The notes: a model not told the origin generated them from the letters alone. Positions 15,158-23,236 are shown, counted from the stretch's first letter. The stretch is 64,000 bases of DNA from Methylotuvimicrobium sp018830325 (GCF_044788715.1 NZ_CP173170.1:2480001-2544000); one strand, 5' to 3'. Translations and numbers: made by a program.

Positions 15158-16282
15158 ATGGCAGACCGTCCGCGCACGATCGTCATCGACGACACGACAC
15201 TCAGAGACGGCGAACAGTCGGCGGGCGTTGCTTTTTCGCTCGATGAGAAGCTGGAAATCGCTCGGCGATTAGCAAGTATGGGCGTGCCGGAACTCGAGAT
15301 CGGTATTCCGGCGATGGGCGGGCAGGAACGCGACGACATACGCGCAATCGCCGCGTTGGGTTTGCCTTGCAGTCTAATGGTTTGGTCCAGGATGCGCGAG
15401 GACGATTTGCGGCACTGCTCGGATTTGGGAATCGATTGGGTCGATTTGTCGATTTCGGCCTCCGATCAGCATATCCGCTATAAATTGAAGCAGAGCCGTT
15501 CTTGGGTTTTGAAAACAATAGACCGACTGGTCAAAACGGCCATCGATGCAAGCCTGAACGTTTGCGTCGGAGCAGAAGACGCTTCCCGCGCCGATCCGGA
15601 CTTTTTGGCTCGCATCGCCGAAACGGCGCAAAGAGCAGGGGCCAAACGCATTCGTTTCGCCGATACGGTCGGCATCATGGAACCGTTCGGTGTGTTAGAG
15701 GCTATTCGAAGATTACGCGCCGCGACCGATCTCGATATCGAAATGCACGCCCACGACGATCTGGGATTGGCGACGGCGAATACGCTTGCGGCTGCCGTGG
15801 CCGGCGCGACGCATTTGAATACGACGGTCAACGGCTTGGGCGAACGGGCCGGCAATGCCGCGCTTGAGGAAGTCGTCGTCGGTTTACGGCAATTATACGG
15901 TATCGAAAGCGGTGTCGACTTACGCGAGTTCACTGAATTGTCCAGGCTGGTCGCCGAAGCGTCGGGCGATACGATCGGCTCGCGCAAAAGCCTCATTGGC
16001 AGCGCGGTATTCAGTCACGAAGCCGGCATTCATGTCGACGGGTTTCTGAAAGACCCGAACAATTATCAAGGCATCGATCCGGCCGTGGTCGGGCGCTATC
16101 ATCAGTTGGTATTGGGCAAGCATTCCGGTACGCAAGGAGTGATTCATGCCTACCGACAGTTGGGCATTCATCTAAGCAAGACTCAAGCAGCGGCGGTGTT
16201 GCCGCAGGTCAGGCAGTTCGTCAGCCTATACAAACGGACACCGCAAGCATTCGAATTGGATCATTTTTTACAAACCGTGTGA
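15158..16282 (+). CDS. nifV: Homocitrate synthase NifV
   Basis: NifV condenses acetyl-CoA and 2-oxoglutarate to homocitrate, the organic ligand of FeMo-co. The 374 residues start with the HMGL-like signature DDTTLRDGEQSAGVAF. They contain the metal-ligand region HAHDDLGLATANTLAA and the GLGERAGNAALEEV loop. The C-terminal segment is HEAGIHVDGFLKDPNNYQG, as in NifV/isopropylmalate synthase relatives. Length and nif context favour NifV over leuA. The start follows GAGGTG. It is the first gene of a tightly packed operon. Confidence 0.95.
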   Translation: MADRPRTIVIDDTTLRDGEQSAGVAFSLDEKLEIARRLASMGVPELEIGIPAMGGQERDDIRAIAALGLPCSLMVWSRMREDDLRHCSDLGIDWVDLSISASDQHIRYKLKQSRSWVLKTIDRLVKTAIDASLNVCVGAEDASRADPDFLARIAETAQRAGAKRIRFADTVGIMEPFGVLEAIRRLRAATDLDIEMHAHDDLGLATANTLAAAVAGATHLNTTVNGLGERAGNAALEEVVVGLRQLYGIESGVDLREFTELSRLVAEASGDTIGSRKSLIGSAVFSHEAGIHVDGFLKDPNNYQGIDPAVVGRYHQLVLGKHSGTQGVIHAYRQLGIHLSKTQAAAVLPQVRQFVSLYKRTPQAFELDHFLQTV

Positions 16283-16290
16283 GGTGTGTC

Positions 16291-16443
16291 ATGAACGAAA
16301 ACCACGAAGCAGAACGTACCGAACCTGAAATCGAACTTATCGCAAGCGAGGAAATTCATGAACAAGATGATAATTACCCGGGTAGTTTTTTCAGAGTTCC
16401 GGGTACGCCGGTGCCCGGTCAAACCGAGTGGAGTTTGTTGTAA
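16291..16443 (+). CDS. Nif-operon small protein, 50 residues
   Basis: A short frame lies between nifV and cysE with a good Shine-Dalgarno sequence (GAGGTG, 7 bases from ATG). Its stop overlaps the cysE start (TAATG). The product is acidic at the N-terminus (MNENHEAERTEPEIELIASE) and ends with GSFFRVPGTPVPG and QTEWSLL. No metal-binding motif is visible. The coupling to cysE and the codon-dense fit between two genes argue that it is translated. The function is unknown. Confidence 0.7.
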   Translation: MNENHEAERTEPEIELIASEEIHEQDDNYPGSFFRVPGTPVPGQTEWSLL

Positions 16444-17192
16444 TGGTTGCCGTGATACCGGAACGAGCCGTGACGGTTGATCTTAGTCCATGGCGGCAAT
16501 GGCGCGAGGATGTCGCCTGTGTTTTTGCCCGCGACCCTGCAGCGCGCAGCCGGATAGAAGTGTTGCTCGCCTATCCCGGTGTGCATGCGGTGTTGCTGCA
16601 CCGGGTCAGTCACCGTCTGTGGCGATCGGGCTGGTATTTGTCGGCCCGTCTGTTGTCGGCGTTCGCCCGTTGGATCACGCATGTCGATATACATCCCGGC
16701 GCGACGATAGGCCGGCGTTTTTTCATCGACCACGGCGCGGGCGTCGTGATCGGCGAAACCACGATCATCGGCGACGATGTCACGCTCTACCACGGCGTGA
16801 CATTGGGCGGCACGTCATGGAACAAAGTCAAGCGCCATCCGACCTTGGGCAAAAATGTGCTAATCGGCGCCGGTGCGAAGGTGCTCGGCGCGATCACGCT
16901 GGGCAATAACGTTAGGGTCGGAGCGAATTCGGTCGTCGTCAAGGATGTGCCGCATTGCTGCACGGTGGTCGGCATTCCGGGGCGGGTGATTCAGAGCAAG
17001 GGCGTCAAGATTCAGAATCCGAACGGCATCGATCTCGATCATCATCTGGTGCCCGATCCGGTCGGCAAGGCTATCAATTGTTTACTCGAACGCATCGATC
17101 AGCTCGAGGCCCGGCAAGAAAAGCTCAGCGACAAACACTACGAAACCTGTGATGCGGATTCGGTCTGTCATCCCGAAACGGAGGCCGCCTGA
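16443..17192 (+). CDS. cysE: Nif-associated serine O-acetyltransferase (CysE1-like)
   Basis: The enzyme acetylates serine, the first step to cysteine, and in nif clusters is thought to feed the NifS desulfurase. The 249 residues have an N-terminal helical domain (YPGVHAVLLHRVSH) and a left-handed beta-helix of hexapeptide repeats. The latter includes GATIGRRFFIDHGAGVVIGE, the catalytic-histidine region YHGVTLGGT and VGANSVVVKDVP. A C-terminal extension ends in CHPETEAA. Its start is coupled to the preceding small gene, and its stop overlaps the next start as TGATG. Confidence 0.93.
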   Translation: MVAVIPERAVTVDLSPWRQWREDVACVFARDPAARSRIEVLLAYPGVHAVLLHRVSHRLWRSGWYLSARLLSAFARWITHVDIHPGATIGRRFFIDHGAGVVIGETTIIGDDVTLYHGVTLGGTSWNKVKRHPTLGKNVLIGAGAKVLGAITLGNNVRVGANSVVVKDVPHCCTVVGIPGRVIQSKGVKIQNPNGIDLDHHLVPDPVGKAINCLLERIDQLEARQEKLSDKHYETCDADSVCHPETEAA

Positions 17193-17692
17193 TGGATCTG
17201 CTCGATTTCGATGCTCAGGATCTCTATTTCGAACGTGAGGACTCGCTTGAGGTCCAGACCTTGATAAAAGAGGCCGCCGAATCCTACGGCAGGGGAGACG
17301 GCGAATTGCCGTTACTTCAGGCCTATCTGCGCGCGCCGGAATCGCTGAACGTTTTGGTCGCATTGAACCGCTTTTATTACTACCGACACCGTTTGAGAGA
17401 AGCGCTACTGATTTCGGAAAAAGCCCTGGCGATTATTCGTGCCGGCCTTGCGTTCCCCGAAGATTGGCGGCAATTGAACATCGGCTTGCTCGGTTCGGTT
17501 CCGTCGGCGAGTTTGACCCGGGTAAGGCTTTATTTATTCACGTTGAAATCGATCGGCTTTCTACACATGCGTCTCGACAATCTGGAATTGAGCCGCGGCA
17601 TTTTCGAGAAACTGGTCGAGCTGGATGTCAAGGACCGCATCGGCGCACAGGCTTTGCTGGAATTGATCGTCGAACGGCAAATTCAAGTGTAG
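17192..17692 (+). CDS. TPR-like nif-operon protein A
   Basis: The product is a 166-residue helical protein built from TPR-like helical hairpins (NVLVALNRFYYYRHRLREALLI, then YLFTLKSIGFLHMRLDNLEL). It shares the layout and several positions of the second TPR-like protein after the ferredoxin gene, so the two are probably paralogues. It is translationally coupled to cysE. No catalytic motif is visible; a scaffolding or partner-binding role is inferred. Confidence 0.8.
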   Translation: MDLLDFDAQDLYFEREDSLEVQTLIKEAAESYGRGDGELPLLQAYLRAPESLNVLVALNRFYYYRHRLREALLISEKALAIIRAGLAFPEDWRQLNIGLLGSVPSASLTRVRLYLFTLKSIGFLHMRLDNLELSRGIFEKLVELDVKDRIGAQALLELIVERQIQV

Positions 17693-17799
17693 GCGCGCAT
17701 CGCGCACCTTCTTCCATGCCTTTTGTGTCTGCCAGTGATAAATGGGTCGCGATGCGTACCCGACGACATTTGTAAAATTATTTGAAAGGAACGACAGCC

Positions 17800-18108
17800 A
17801 TGCCAAGACCCGATAAACATGTTTTCGTCTGCACGCAAAACCGGCCGCAAGGTCATCCTCGCGGGTCCTGTGCCGCGAGCGGTTGCAGCGACGTCATCAA
17901 CGAATTCATGAACGAAATTCAAAACCGTAATCTGTTCGAAAAAATCGCACTGACCAATACCGGCTGCATGGGGCCGAGCGTGTTGGTCTATCCCGAAGGC
18001 GTGATGTACGGCAAGGTCAATAAGGAAGACGTGAAGACCATCATCGACGAACATCTGCTCGGCGGCACGCCGGTCGCCGCGTTGCAAGTTCCCGATGAGA
18101 TTTGGTAG
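17800..18108 (+). CDS. Thioredoxin-fold [2Fe-2S] ferredoxin, nif-associated
   Basis: The product has 102 residues. Cysteines in HVFVCTQNRPQGHPRGSCA and in NTGCMGPS fit the thioredoxin-like [2Fe-2S] ferredoxin family (Clostridium pasteurianum 2Fe-2S and Aquifex Fd1 type; related proteins occur in Azotobacter nif regions). Such proteins may carry electrons to or interact with nitrogenase. The start MPRPDK follows AAAGGA; a longer frame is rejected. It is flanked on both sides by TPR-like paralogues. Confidence 0.88.
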   Translation: MPRPDKHVFVCTQNRPQGHPRGSCAASGCSDVINEFMNEIQNRNLFEKIALTNTGCMGPSVLVYPEGVMYGKVNKEDVKTIIDEHLLGGTPVAALQVPDEIW

Positions 18109-18110
18109 CG

Positions 18111-18569
18111 ATGAACAGGTTTAACTCGATCGAAGAGCGCGTCATTTTCAGCCCGGATATTCCGGCGCCGGTCAATGCGCTGTTACAGGAAGCGGTAGCG
18201 GCCAGTCGATGTGATGAAACGGAAGCCGAGAGGCTATTTATCGAAGCTCGCCGGCTGGATTGTCAGTGTCTCGATACCTATTTCGCATTGTACAAATTCT
18301 ATTTTTACCGGGCGCGTTTGGCCGATGCCGAACAGACGGCGCTGGCCGGGCTCGAAGAAGCCGCGCGGCAGGGGCGTTTTCCCGCCGATTACAAACGCTT
18401 GGCGCGCGAAAAGGAAAAATGGAATCTCTATGCGAACGGCATCACGCATTTTTATTTGTACTCGTTGAAGGCACTGGCTTTCATCAAATTACGCAGCGGC
18501 CAGGATGCGGAAGCTCGGGTGATCCTATCGGTGATCAGCGACTTGGCCTCGGCATTGGATCAGGAGTAG
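18111..18569 (+). CDS. TPR-like nif-operon protein B
   Basis: The product is a 152-residue helical protein. LDTYFALYKFYFYRARLADAEQ and HFYLYSLKALAFIKLRSGQ match the TPR-like hairpins of the gene upstream of the ferredoxin, including the spacing of aromatic residues. I use the ATG at 18111, two bases after the ferredoxin stop; a TTG at 18102 is possible. The function is unknown. The duplicated TPR genes around a ferredoxin suggest they hold the ferredoxin or its client. Confidence 0.78.
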   Translation: MNRFNSIEERVIFSPDIPAPVNALLQEAVAASRCDETEAERLFIEARRLDCQCLDTYFALYKFYFYRARLADAEQTALAGLEEAARQGRFPADYKRLAREKEKWNLYANGITHFYLYSLKALAFIKLRSGQDAEARVILSVISDLASALDQE

Positions 18570-18571
18570 TC

Positions 18572-18940
18572 ATGGCAACGCTGACGCAAAAAATCGAAGA
18601 GCGGCGCGAATTCGGCGAGGCTATATGCCGCGCGATCGGCGAGTCGATACGGAAATTGGACTTAGCCGAGAATGTAGGCTTTCCGGTTTTCGACCAAGCC
18701 GAATTCCGGTTGGTCACCGACCCCTATAGCCGTCATGACGATTTGGTCGGTTATTGGTTCGATGCCGAAAGGCAACGCGTCGGGCAAATTCAATTTCACG
18801 GCGATGGCAGCTTTTATGCCGAATACGATGTGCTGAAACCTCACCCGGTCAAGCCCGATTATTTCATCGATACGATGACCGCTTGGGGTCGGAAAGGGCA
18901 GATCAAGACTGAAGCTCAACTTTTGGCGATGGCGTGTTGA
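18572..18940 (+). CDS. Nif-operon protein of 122 residues, unknown
   Basis: A soluble alpha/beta protein, starting two bases after the previous stop and preceded by GGAG. It has a helical N-terminus (MATLTQKIEERREFGEAIC) and an antiparallel beta region with VTDPYSRHDDLVGYWFD and RVGQIQFHGDGSFYAEYDV. The beta part reads like a small sheet with acidic loops. There are no cysteine pairs. I do not recognise the family, but its tight packing in the nifV operon implies a nitrogenase-related role. Confidence 0.75.
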   Translation: MATLTQKIEERREFGEAICRAIGESIRKLDLAENVGFPVFDQAEFRLVTDPYSRHDDLVGYWFDAERQRVGQIQFHGDGSFYAEYDVLKPHPVKPDYFIDTMTAWGRKGQIKTEAQLLAMAC

Positions 18941-18945
18941 GCGGT

Positions 18946-19941
18946 ATGGACGATCCCCGGCGAATTTATGAAATGCTGCTGGATTATTGCACCGGCGGCG
19001 CTACGGTAGGTTACTTGACGATCGGCTTGGTGTGGACCGTCTGCCGCGAGAGTCAAAGCGATAACGCCGGATTATGCATGAGCCCCGGCGTGCCGACGCG
19101 AACCTTGCCGTGGGCAGGCGCTTTGACCGGCAAACCCTTGAGCGAACTGGCCGCCGGTCTTATGTCGTGGGATCCCTATCAAGCCTGCCTGGCGATGGCA
19201 GCGGTCAATTGTTGCATCAACGCGCGTTCCTTGCCGGAGTCGGAGCCGCTCGAGGCTACTCCCGGACGGGAAAATCTCGCGGTTTTCGATTATTTCCTGC
19301 CGCTCCTGTGCGATAAAAAAGTAGCGGTCGTGGGGCGTTATCCGGGACTCGAACTGTACCGCGAACAATTGGATTTAACGGTATTGGAATTGAATCCCGA
19401 GCCGGGCGACCTGCCGGCGGCGGCCTCGGAATATGTCTTGCCAGAAGCCGATTGGGTATTTTTGACCGGCAGCTCGATTCCGAACAAGACATTCCCGAGG
19501 CTCGCCGAACTGTCTGAGAGTGCCGTCACGGTGTTGATGGGGCCGACCGTGCCTTGGCTGCCGCAATGGCATGAATTCGGCATCGACTATTTGGCTGGAA
19601 TCGAAGTGACCGACGCGGACAGCCTATGCGAGACGGCGGGGCAAGGCGGAGGCGTCAGGATTTTCGGTAACGGCGTGCGTTACCGCGTCGCCGAATTGTC
19701 GGATCGAAACAGCCTGGCGTGGCTGAAGACGCAGATCGCCGAATGTTATGCCGAAAAAACACGGCTGACTGAAGCCATGGAGCAGTGGTATGAAAGAGGC
19801 AATACGGCGCGTTTTGAAGCGTGGCAAACTTTGGAACGCGTAAATGCCCGGTTATCTCGTCTCGACTTCGGATTCAAAAAAGCATGGGACCAAACGAATA
19901 GTGATTTTGATTGCAAAAATAGGCGGTTATCTCGCGCGTAA
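18946..19941 (+). CDS. DUF364/DUF4213-like protein (putative metal chelation)
   Basis: The product has 331 residues. It has an N-terminal domain (YLTIGLVWTVCRE, then a glycine-rich GALTGKPLSELA) and a Rossmann-like second half (KKVAVVGRYPGLELYRE, EADWVFLTGSSIPNKTFPRL, TVLMGPTVPWLPQWHEFGID). This is the domain order of DUF4213-DUF364 proteins, suspected heavy-metal chelators. In a nif operon it may help handle Mo or Fe, which is inference. An unusual helical C-terminal tail follows (AECYAEKTRLTEAMEQWYE). GTG at 18934 is an alternative start. It ends the operon and faces nifD convergently. Confidence 0.78.
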   Translation: MDDPRRIYEMLLDYCTGGATVGYLTIGLVWTVCRESQSDNAGLCMSPGVPTRTLPWAGALTGKPLSELAAGLMSWDPYQACLAMAAVNCCINARSLPESEPLEATPGRENLAVFDYFLPLLCDKKVAVVGRYPGLELYREQLDLTVLELNPEPGDLPAAASEYVLPEADWVFLTGSSIPNKTFPRLAELSESAVTVLMGPTVPWLPQWHEFGIDYLAGIEVTDADSLCETAGQGGGVRIFGNGVRYRVAELSDRNSLAWLKTQIAECYAEKTRLTEAMEQWYERGNTARFEAWQTLERVNARLSRLDFGFKKAWDQTNSDFDCKNRRLSRA

Positions 19942-20061
19942 GTGCGATGGACCTCTTGGCCCTAAGGTTATGTGGATCGGACTCTAGCGATTGCGTGATT
20001 TTGCCATCGCGCTATATGCCCAGCAGTGTATCTTAAAGAGATGTGTATAACGATGAGTGCT

Positions 20062-20135
20062 CTGCGTGGGAATGCAGCCTAAACCGCTTTGCGGTTCAGA
20101 GGCTCTGGAGCGTCCCTAATTGGGTTCCCACGCAG
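20062..20135. repeat. Palindromic repeat at the nifD breakpoint
   Basis: Perfect inverted 11-base ends CTGCGTGGGAA and TTCCCACGCAG surround an inner hairpin AACCGC-TTT-GCGGTT (20082-20096) and the segment GAGGCTCTGGAGCGTCCC. This resembles dispersed REP/MITE-like elements known from methanotroph genomes. The nifD reading frame stops matching nitrogenase at its right edge and terminates inside it. Confidence 0.8.
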
Positions 20136-20914
20136 GCGATCGTGCCGTCGCCCGACCATTGCGCGACGACGCGCAGGCCCATTTCCTCGAGCAGGGTCCG
20201 CGAAGCCCAGGCATCGCCTCCGATGTTGTAATCGCCGATCACGGCTACATCGTAAGGCGTGGTCGGGAAGCTGTCGTCGCCGTCGCGGGCTTCAAGTACC
20301 CAGTCGCGGATCGCATCGTTCGCGATATGATGACCGAGCGATTGCGAAACGCCGCGGAAACCTTCGCAGCGTACCGGCACGACCGTTTTGCCGTGTTCCT
20401 TTTTCTTCATCTTGGCGACCGCTTCGATGTCGTCGCCGATCAGACCGATCGGACATTCCGATTGAATCGAGATACCTTTGTTGAGCGGGAACAACACTTC
20501 GATCTCGTCGATCAGTTTCGCGAGTTTTTTGTCGCCGCCGAAAACAATGTCCTTTTCCTGGAAATCGGACGTAAAGTTCATCGTGCCGAAGGTGTTGACG
20601 CCGGTCGTGCCGACGTAGTAATTTCGGCGTCCGGCGCGAGAATACTGGCCGCAGCCGACCGGGCCGTGCGAGATATGGATCATGTCCTTGATCGGACCCC
20701 ACACCACGCCTTTCGAACCCGCGTAGGCGCAGCCGCGTATCGTCATCACGCCGGGCAGCGACTTGCGGTTCGAGGTGATGCATTTGTTGGCTTTTTCCAA
20801 ACTTTGATCGTTGACGGCCAAGTGTTTGGCGCGATCATTTTTGGCTTTTTCCGGATAGACCTCGAGCACTTCCTGTATGAGCGCTTCGGTCTCTTCTCTA
20901 GTCATGGCTGGCAT
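20096..20914 (-). pseudogene. nifD: 3'-truncated nifD (MoFe protein alpha chain fragment)
   Basis: The frame encodes 272 residues, against roughly 480-500 for NifD. Residues 1 to about 258 are good NifD. The P-cluster cysteines are present in RGCAYAG, GPVGCGQYS and ECPIGLIGDDIEA, and GDYNIGGDAW and RVVAQWSGDGT follow. The frame then runs into a palindromic repeat and stops with unrelated residues. The FeMo-co ligands (the Cys near 275 and His near 442 in Azotobacter numbering) are missing, and no nifK follows. The start at 20914 has AGAGGAT upstream. It is co-transcribed with nifH. The product cannot form a functional MoFe protein. Confidence 0.9.
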
Positions 20915-21051
20915 AATCTTATCCTCTCTTGCCGTGGGCAATCCCCCAACAGGCAGTTTTGGGAATCGGAGGTTGGGTTAAGCATTTGCCATAACCCAAC
21001 CTGGTTAGCTCGGAGTCGGGTCATGCTCTTTCGAGCCTGCCCGGCTAGCCG

Positions 21052-21921
21052 TTAAGCGGCAGCGGTTTTACCGACAATGGACTCGTCGACTTCTTCCATG
21101 ATGCCGAACTCCATCAACAGGTCTTCCAACTCGTCCATCGTGATTGGCGTTGGAATGACCATATTTTTGTTGTCGATAATTTTTTGGGCTAATGAACGGT
21201 ATTCATCGGCCTGTTGTGCGGAAGGTTCATATTCGATCACCGTCATGCGGCGGATTTCGGCGCGTTGAACGACGTTATCGCGCGGTACGAAATGAATCAT
21301 TTGTGTGCCGAGGCGGCGAGCCAGTTCCATGATCAGCTCGTCTTCGCGCGCGGTGTTGCGGCTGTTGCAGATCAAGCCGGCCAGACGCACGCCGCCCGAG
21401 TTCGCGTATTTCACGATACCTTTGGCGATATTGTTGGCGGCGTACATCGCCATCATTTCACCCGAACAGACGATGTAAATTTCTTGCGCCTTGTTTTCAC
21501 GGATCGGCATGGCAAAGCCACCGCAGACAACGTCCCCAAGTACATCATAGAAAACAAAATCAAGGTCTTCATCGTAGGCACCTTCTTCTTCAAGGAAGTT
21601 GATCGCGGTAATGACGCCGCGGCCGGCGCAACCGACGCCGGGCTCGGGACCGCCGGATTCGACGCACTTGATTTCGCCGTAACCGGTTTTCAATACGTCT
21701 TCCAATTCAAGATCTTCGACACTGCCGGCGTCGGCCGCCATCTGCATGATCGAATTTTGCGCTTTCGCGTGTAGAATCAAACGCGTCGAGTCGGCTTTCG
21801 GATCGCAGCCGACGATCATGACTTTTTTGCCGAGCTCGGCTAAGCCGGCAACCAGATTTTGGGTAGTGGTCGATTTTCCGATTCCACCTTTACCGTAAAT
21901 AGCACATTGACGTAATGCCAT
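21052..21921 (-). CDS. nifH: Nitrogenase iron protein NifH
   Basis: NifH is the ATP-dependent dinitrogenase reductase, a homodimer with one [4Fe-4S] cluster. The 289 residues appear intact. The P-loop GKGGIGKSTTTQN is near residue 9, a cluster cysteine is in GVGCAGRGV (with the arginine that DraT can ADP-ribosylate), and the second is in DVLGDVVCGGFAMP. Switch regions and the C-terminal EEVDESIVGKTAAA are normal. The start at 21921 has GGAGAAG upstream; a longer frame is rejected. A near-perfect sigma-54 promoter lies 44 bases upstream. Only a truncated nifD follows. Confidence 0.97.
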   Translation of the reverse strand: MALRQCAIYGKGGIGKSTTTQNLVAGLAELGKKVMIVGCDPKADSTRLILHAKAQNSIMQMAADAGSVEDLELEDVLKTGYGEIKCVESGGPEPGVGCAGRGVITAINFLEEEGAYDEDLDFVFYDVLGDVVCGGFAMPIRENKAQEIYIVCSGEMMAMYAANNIAKGIVKYANSGGVRLAGLICNSRNTAREDELIMELARRLGTQMIHFVPRDNVVQRAEIRRMTVIEYEPSAQQADEYRSLAQKIIDNKNMVIPTPITMDELEDLLMEFGIMEEVDESIVGKTAAA

Positions 21922-21964
21922 GGTCTTCTCCTCTGTGAACTTGTGGTTAATGGCAATCAAGATA

Positions 21965-21981
21965 ATGCAAACGTTGTGCCA
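21965..21981 (-). promoter_or_regulatory. sigma-54 (-24/-12) promoter of nifH
   Basis: Read on the minus strand the element is TGGCACAACGTTTGCAT, an essentially perfect RpoN match with ten bases between GG and GC, located 44 bases upstream of the nifH start codon. The nearest NifA-type site found is about 345 bases away at 22325-22340. Confidence 0.9.
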
Positions 21982-22168
21982 CCAATGCAAGCAATTGATA
22001 TAGTTATTTAAATTATATTTTTATCAGAGGATTTCAGGTTGTGTTAACGACAAATTGTTGGGCCAGGTAGTTTTGGCTACATCCGAAAAGTGATTTTTTA
22101 GGCGTTTATCGAAAGGTTATAGTTCGGAAAAGGCCGGGCAGGGTATTTGATGGGGAGAAATAATACTC

Positions 22169-22310
22169 ATCGGAGATTAAAATTCGGCGCCGAGGTGCAT
22201 GTCAAAGGATGCCGTAGATACGTCCCTGTAGGCTCTATGCCAGCTCCCTGCTGGCAAAGCCTTTGCAGAGCACCCCGGCGCCTCCATAGGCACTGCCGAA
22301 ATTTGAATTG
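22169..22310. repeat. Dispersed repeat in the nifH-SIR2 interval
   Basis: The left part (22169-22215) shares AAAATTCGGC, GTGC and GTCAAAGGATGCCGT with 49807-49855. The next part, ATACGTCCCTGTAGGCT, matches the inner arm of the long repeat family found at 43-50 kb. The segment is partly self-complementary (GCCAGCTCCCTGCTGGC; GGCGCC..GGCGCC). It pushes the NifA site away from the nifH promoter. Confidence 0.6.
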
Positions 22311-22324
22311 CGAAAGGTATAGTT

Positions 22325-22340
22325 TGTTCGAAATCCGACA
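22325..22340 (+). promoter_or_regulatory. NifA upstream activator site
   Basis: A perfect TGT-N10-ACA lies about 100 bases upstream of the -24 box of the SIR2-like gene. It could also serve the divergent nifH promoter through looping over a longer distance. Confidence 0.65.
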
Positions 22341-22425
22341 AATGCAATTGTTATGTTGCCTATGGTATGCGCCAATTTTCAGATTGATGATGTAAAAATT
22401 TAAATATTACAAGTGGATACATGTT

Positions 22426-22441
22426 TGGTTCGGAAGTTGCT
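22426..22441 (+). promoter_or_regulatory. sigma-54-like promoter of the SIR2-like gene
   Basis: TGGTTCG and TTGCT have the correct ten-base GG-to-GC spacing, 37 bases upstream of the start codon. The -24 half deviates from TGGCAC. With the NifA-type site upstream it links this gene to nitrogen-fixing conditions. Confidence 0.65.
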
Positions 22442-22477
22442 TTCACTCTGGAATGTTAATTCAAACAGGAGCAAAGC

Positions 22478-23236
22478 ATGAACAACAAGTTCTTTTCCGA
22501 GATTCTTTCCGGTCTCTATGATAACAAGGTCGTACCTTACTTAGGTCCGGGTGTTTTATTCGATTCGAGTCATAAAAAAACTGGTCAGCCGATTCCGGCC
22601 GATAGCGAAAGCCTGATTTTGGCGATGAACGACGGGCAGCCGATGGCGCCAAAACTGATGTACGAATTTCCGCGAGCGGCAATGAACCGTGAACTGAAAC
22701 GCGGTCGAAATTTCCTGACGCAGTTTTTGGACGGCGTCTACGGTCATTCGGACTGGACGCGGGCGGGTATTCACGACTGGCTCGCCGAATGGCGGCCGCA
22801 TTATGTCGTCGACATCAATCGCGATACGCAACTTCTCGACAGCTATGCCGATCAAGAACACACGCTGATCGTAGGCGTCGCGCGCATTTCCGCGAGTCAA
22901 CATCGTTTCAAGATCTACCACTACGACGGCAGCGAGTATCATGAAATCGACCAGGCCGGCGCGAACCAAAAGATCCCGATACTGTTCAAGCCGATGGGTT
23001 CGCCCAGACCGGTGTCGAACTACATCGCCTCGGACGCAGACTATGTCGACTACATTACCGAATTGATGGGTGGCTTCGCGATTCCCAATTTTTTGAAGGA
23101 ATACCGCAAAGGCAAGAAATATCTGCTGATCGGTCTGCCGCTGAACCGCGATTCCGAGCGCATGGTCATGAACGACATCGTTTACGCAGCCAGCGAACCG
23201 AAAGGCTGGGTGCTGCGGAAAAACCCTACCGAGTAG
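22478..23236 (+). CDS. SIR2-like domain protein, cut by an in-frame amber codon
   Basis: The product has 252 residues up to a TAG. It belongs to the SIR2-like nucleotide-binding proteins: VVPYLGPGVLFDSS near the N-terminus is the Rossmann glycine loop, WRPHYVVDINRDTQLLDSY the central strand, and KYLLIGLPLNRDSERM a later strand. Such genes are seen beside nif clusters, role unknown. After the TAG at 23234-23236 the same frame continues for 30 codons (EQRFCKRLGLEIIPANCRDF) to a TAG at 23327-23329, with protein-like content. The natural protein was probably 283 residues and CAG to TAG is the simplest change. The start follows AGGAG. Confidence 0.8.
   Translation: MNNKFFSEILSGLYDNKVVPYLGPGVLFDSSHKKTGQPIPADSESLILAMNDGQPMAPKLMYEFPRAAMNRELKRGRNFLTQFLDGVYGHSDWTRAGIHDWLAEWRPHYVVDINRDTQLLDSYADQEHTLIVGVARISASQHRFKIYHYDGSEYHEIDQAGANQKIPILFKPMGSPRPVSNYIASDADYVDYITELMGGFAIPNFLKEYRKGKKYLLIGLPLNRDSERMVMNDIVYAASEPKGWVLRKNPTE

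Noticed and set aside
20039..20050. AGATGTGTATAA, identical to 12 bases of a Tn5/Nextera mosaic end, about 85 bases from the nifD breakpoint
   Set aside because: The next seven bases do not match the mosaic end (CGATGAG instead of GAGACAG), so it is probably chance. Worth remembering if the nifD junction is checked for assembly artefacts.
22039..22053. TTGTGTTAACGACAA as a NifA site close to nifH
   Set aside because: The TGT-to-ACA spacing is too short; it does not fit TGT-N10-ACA.
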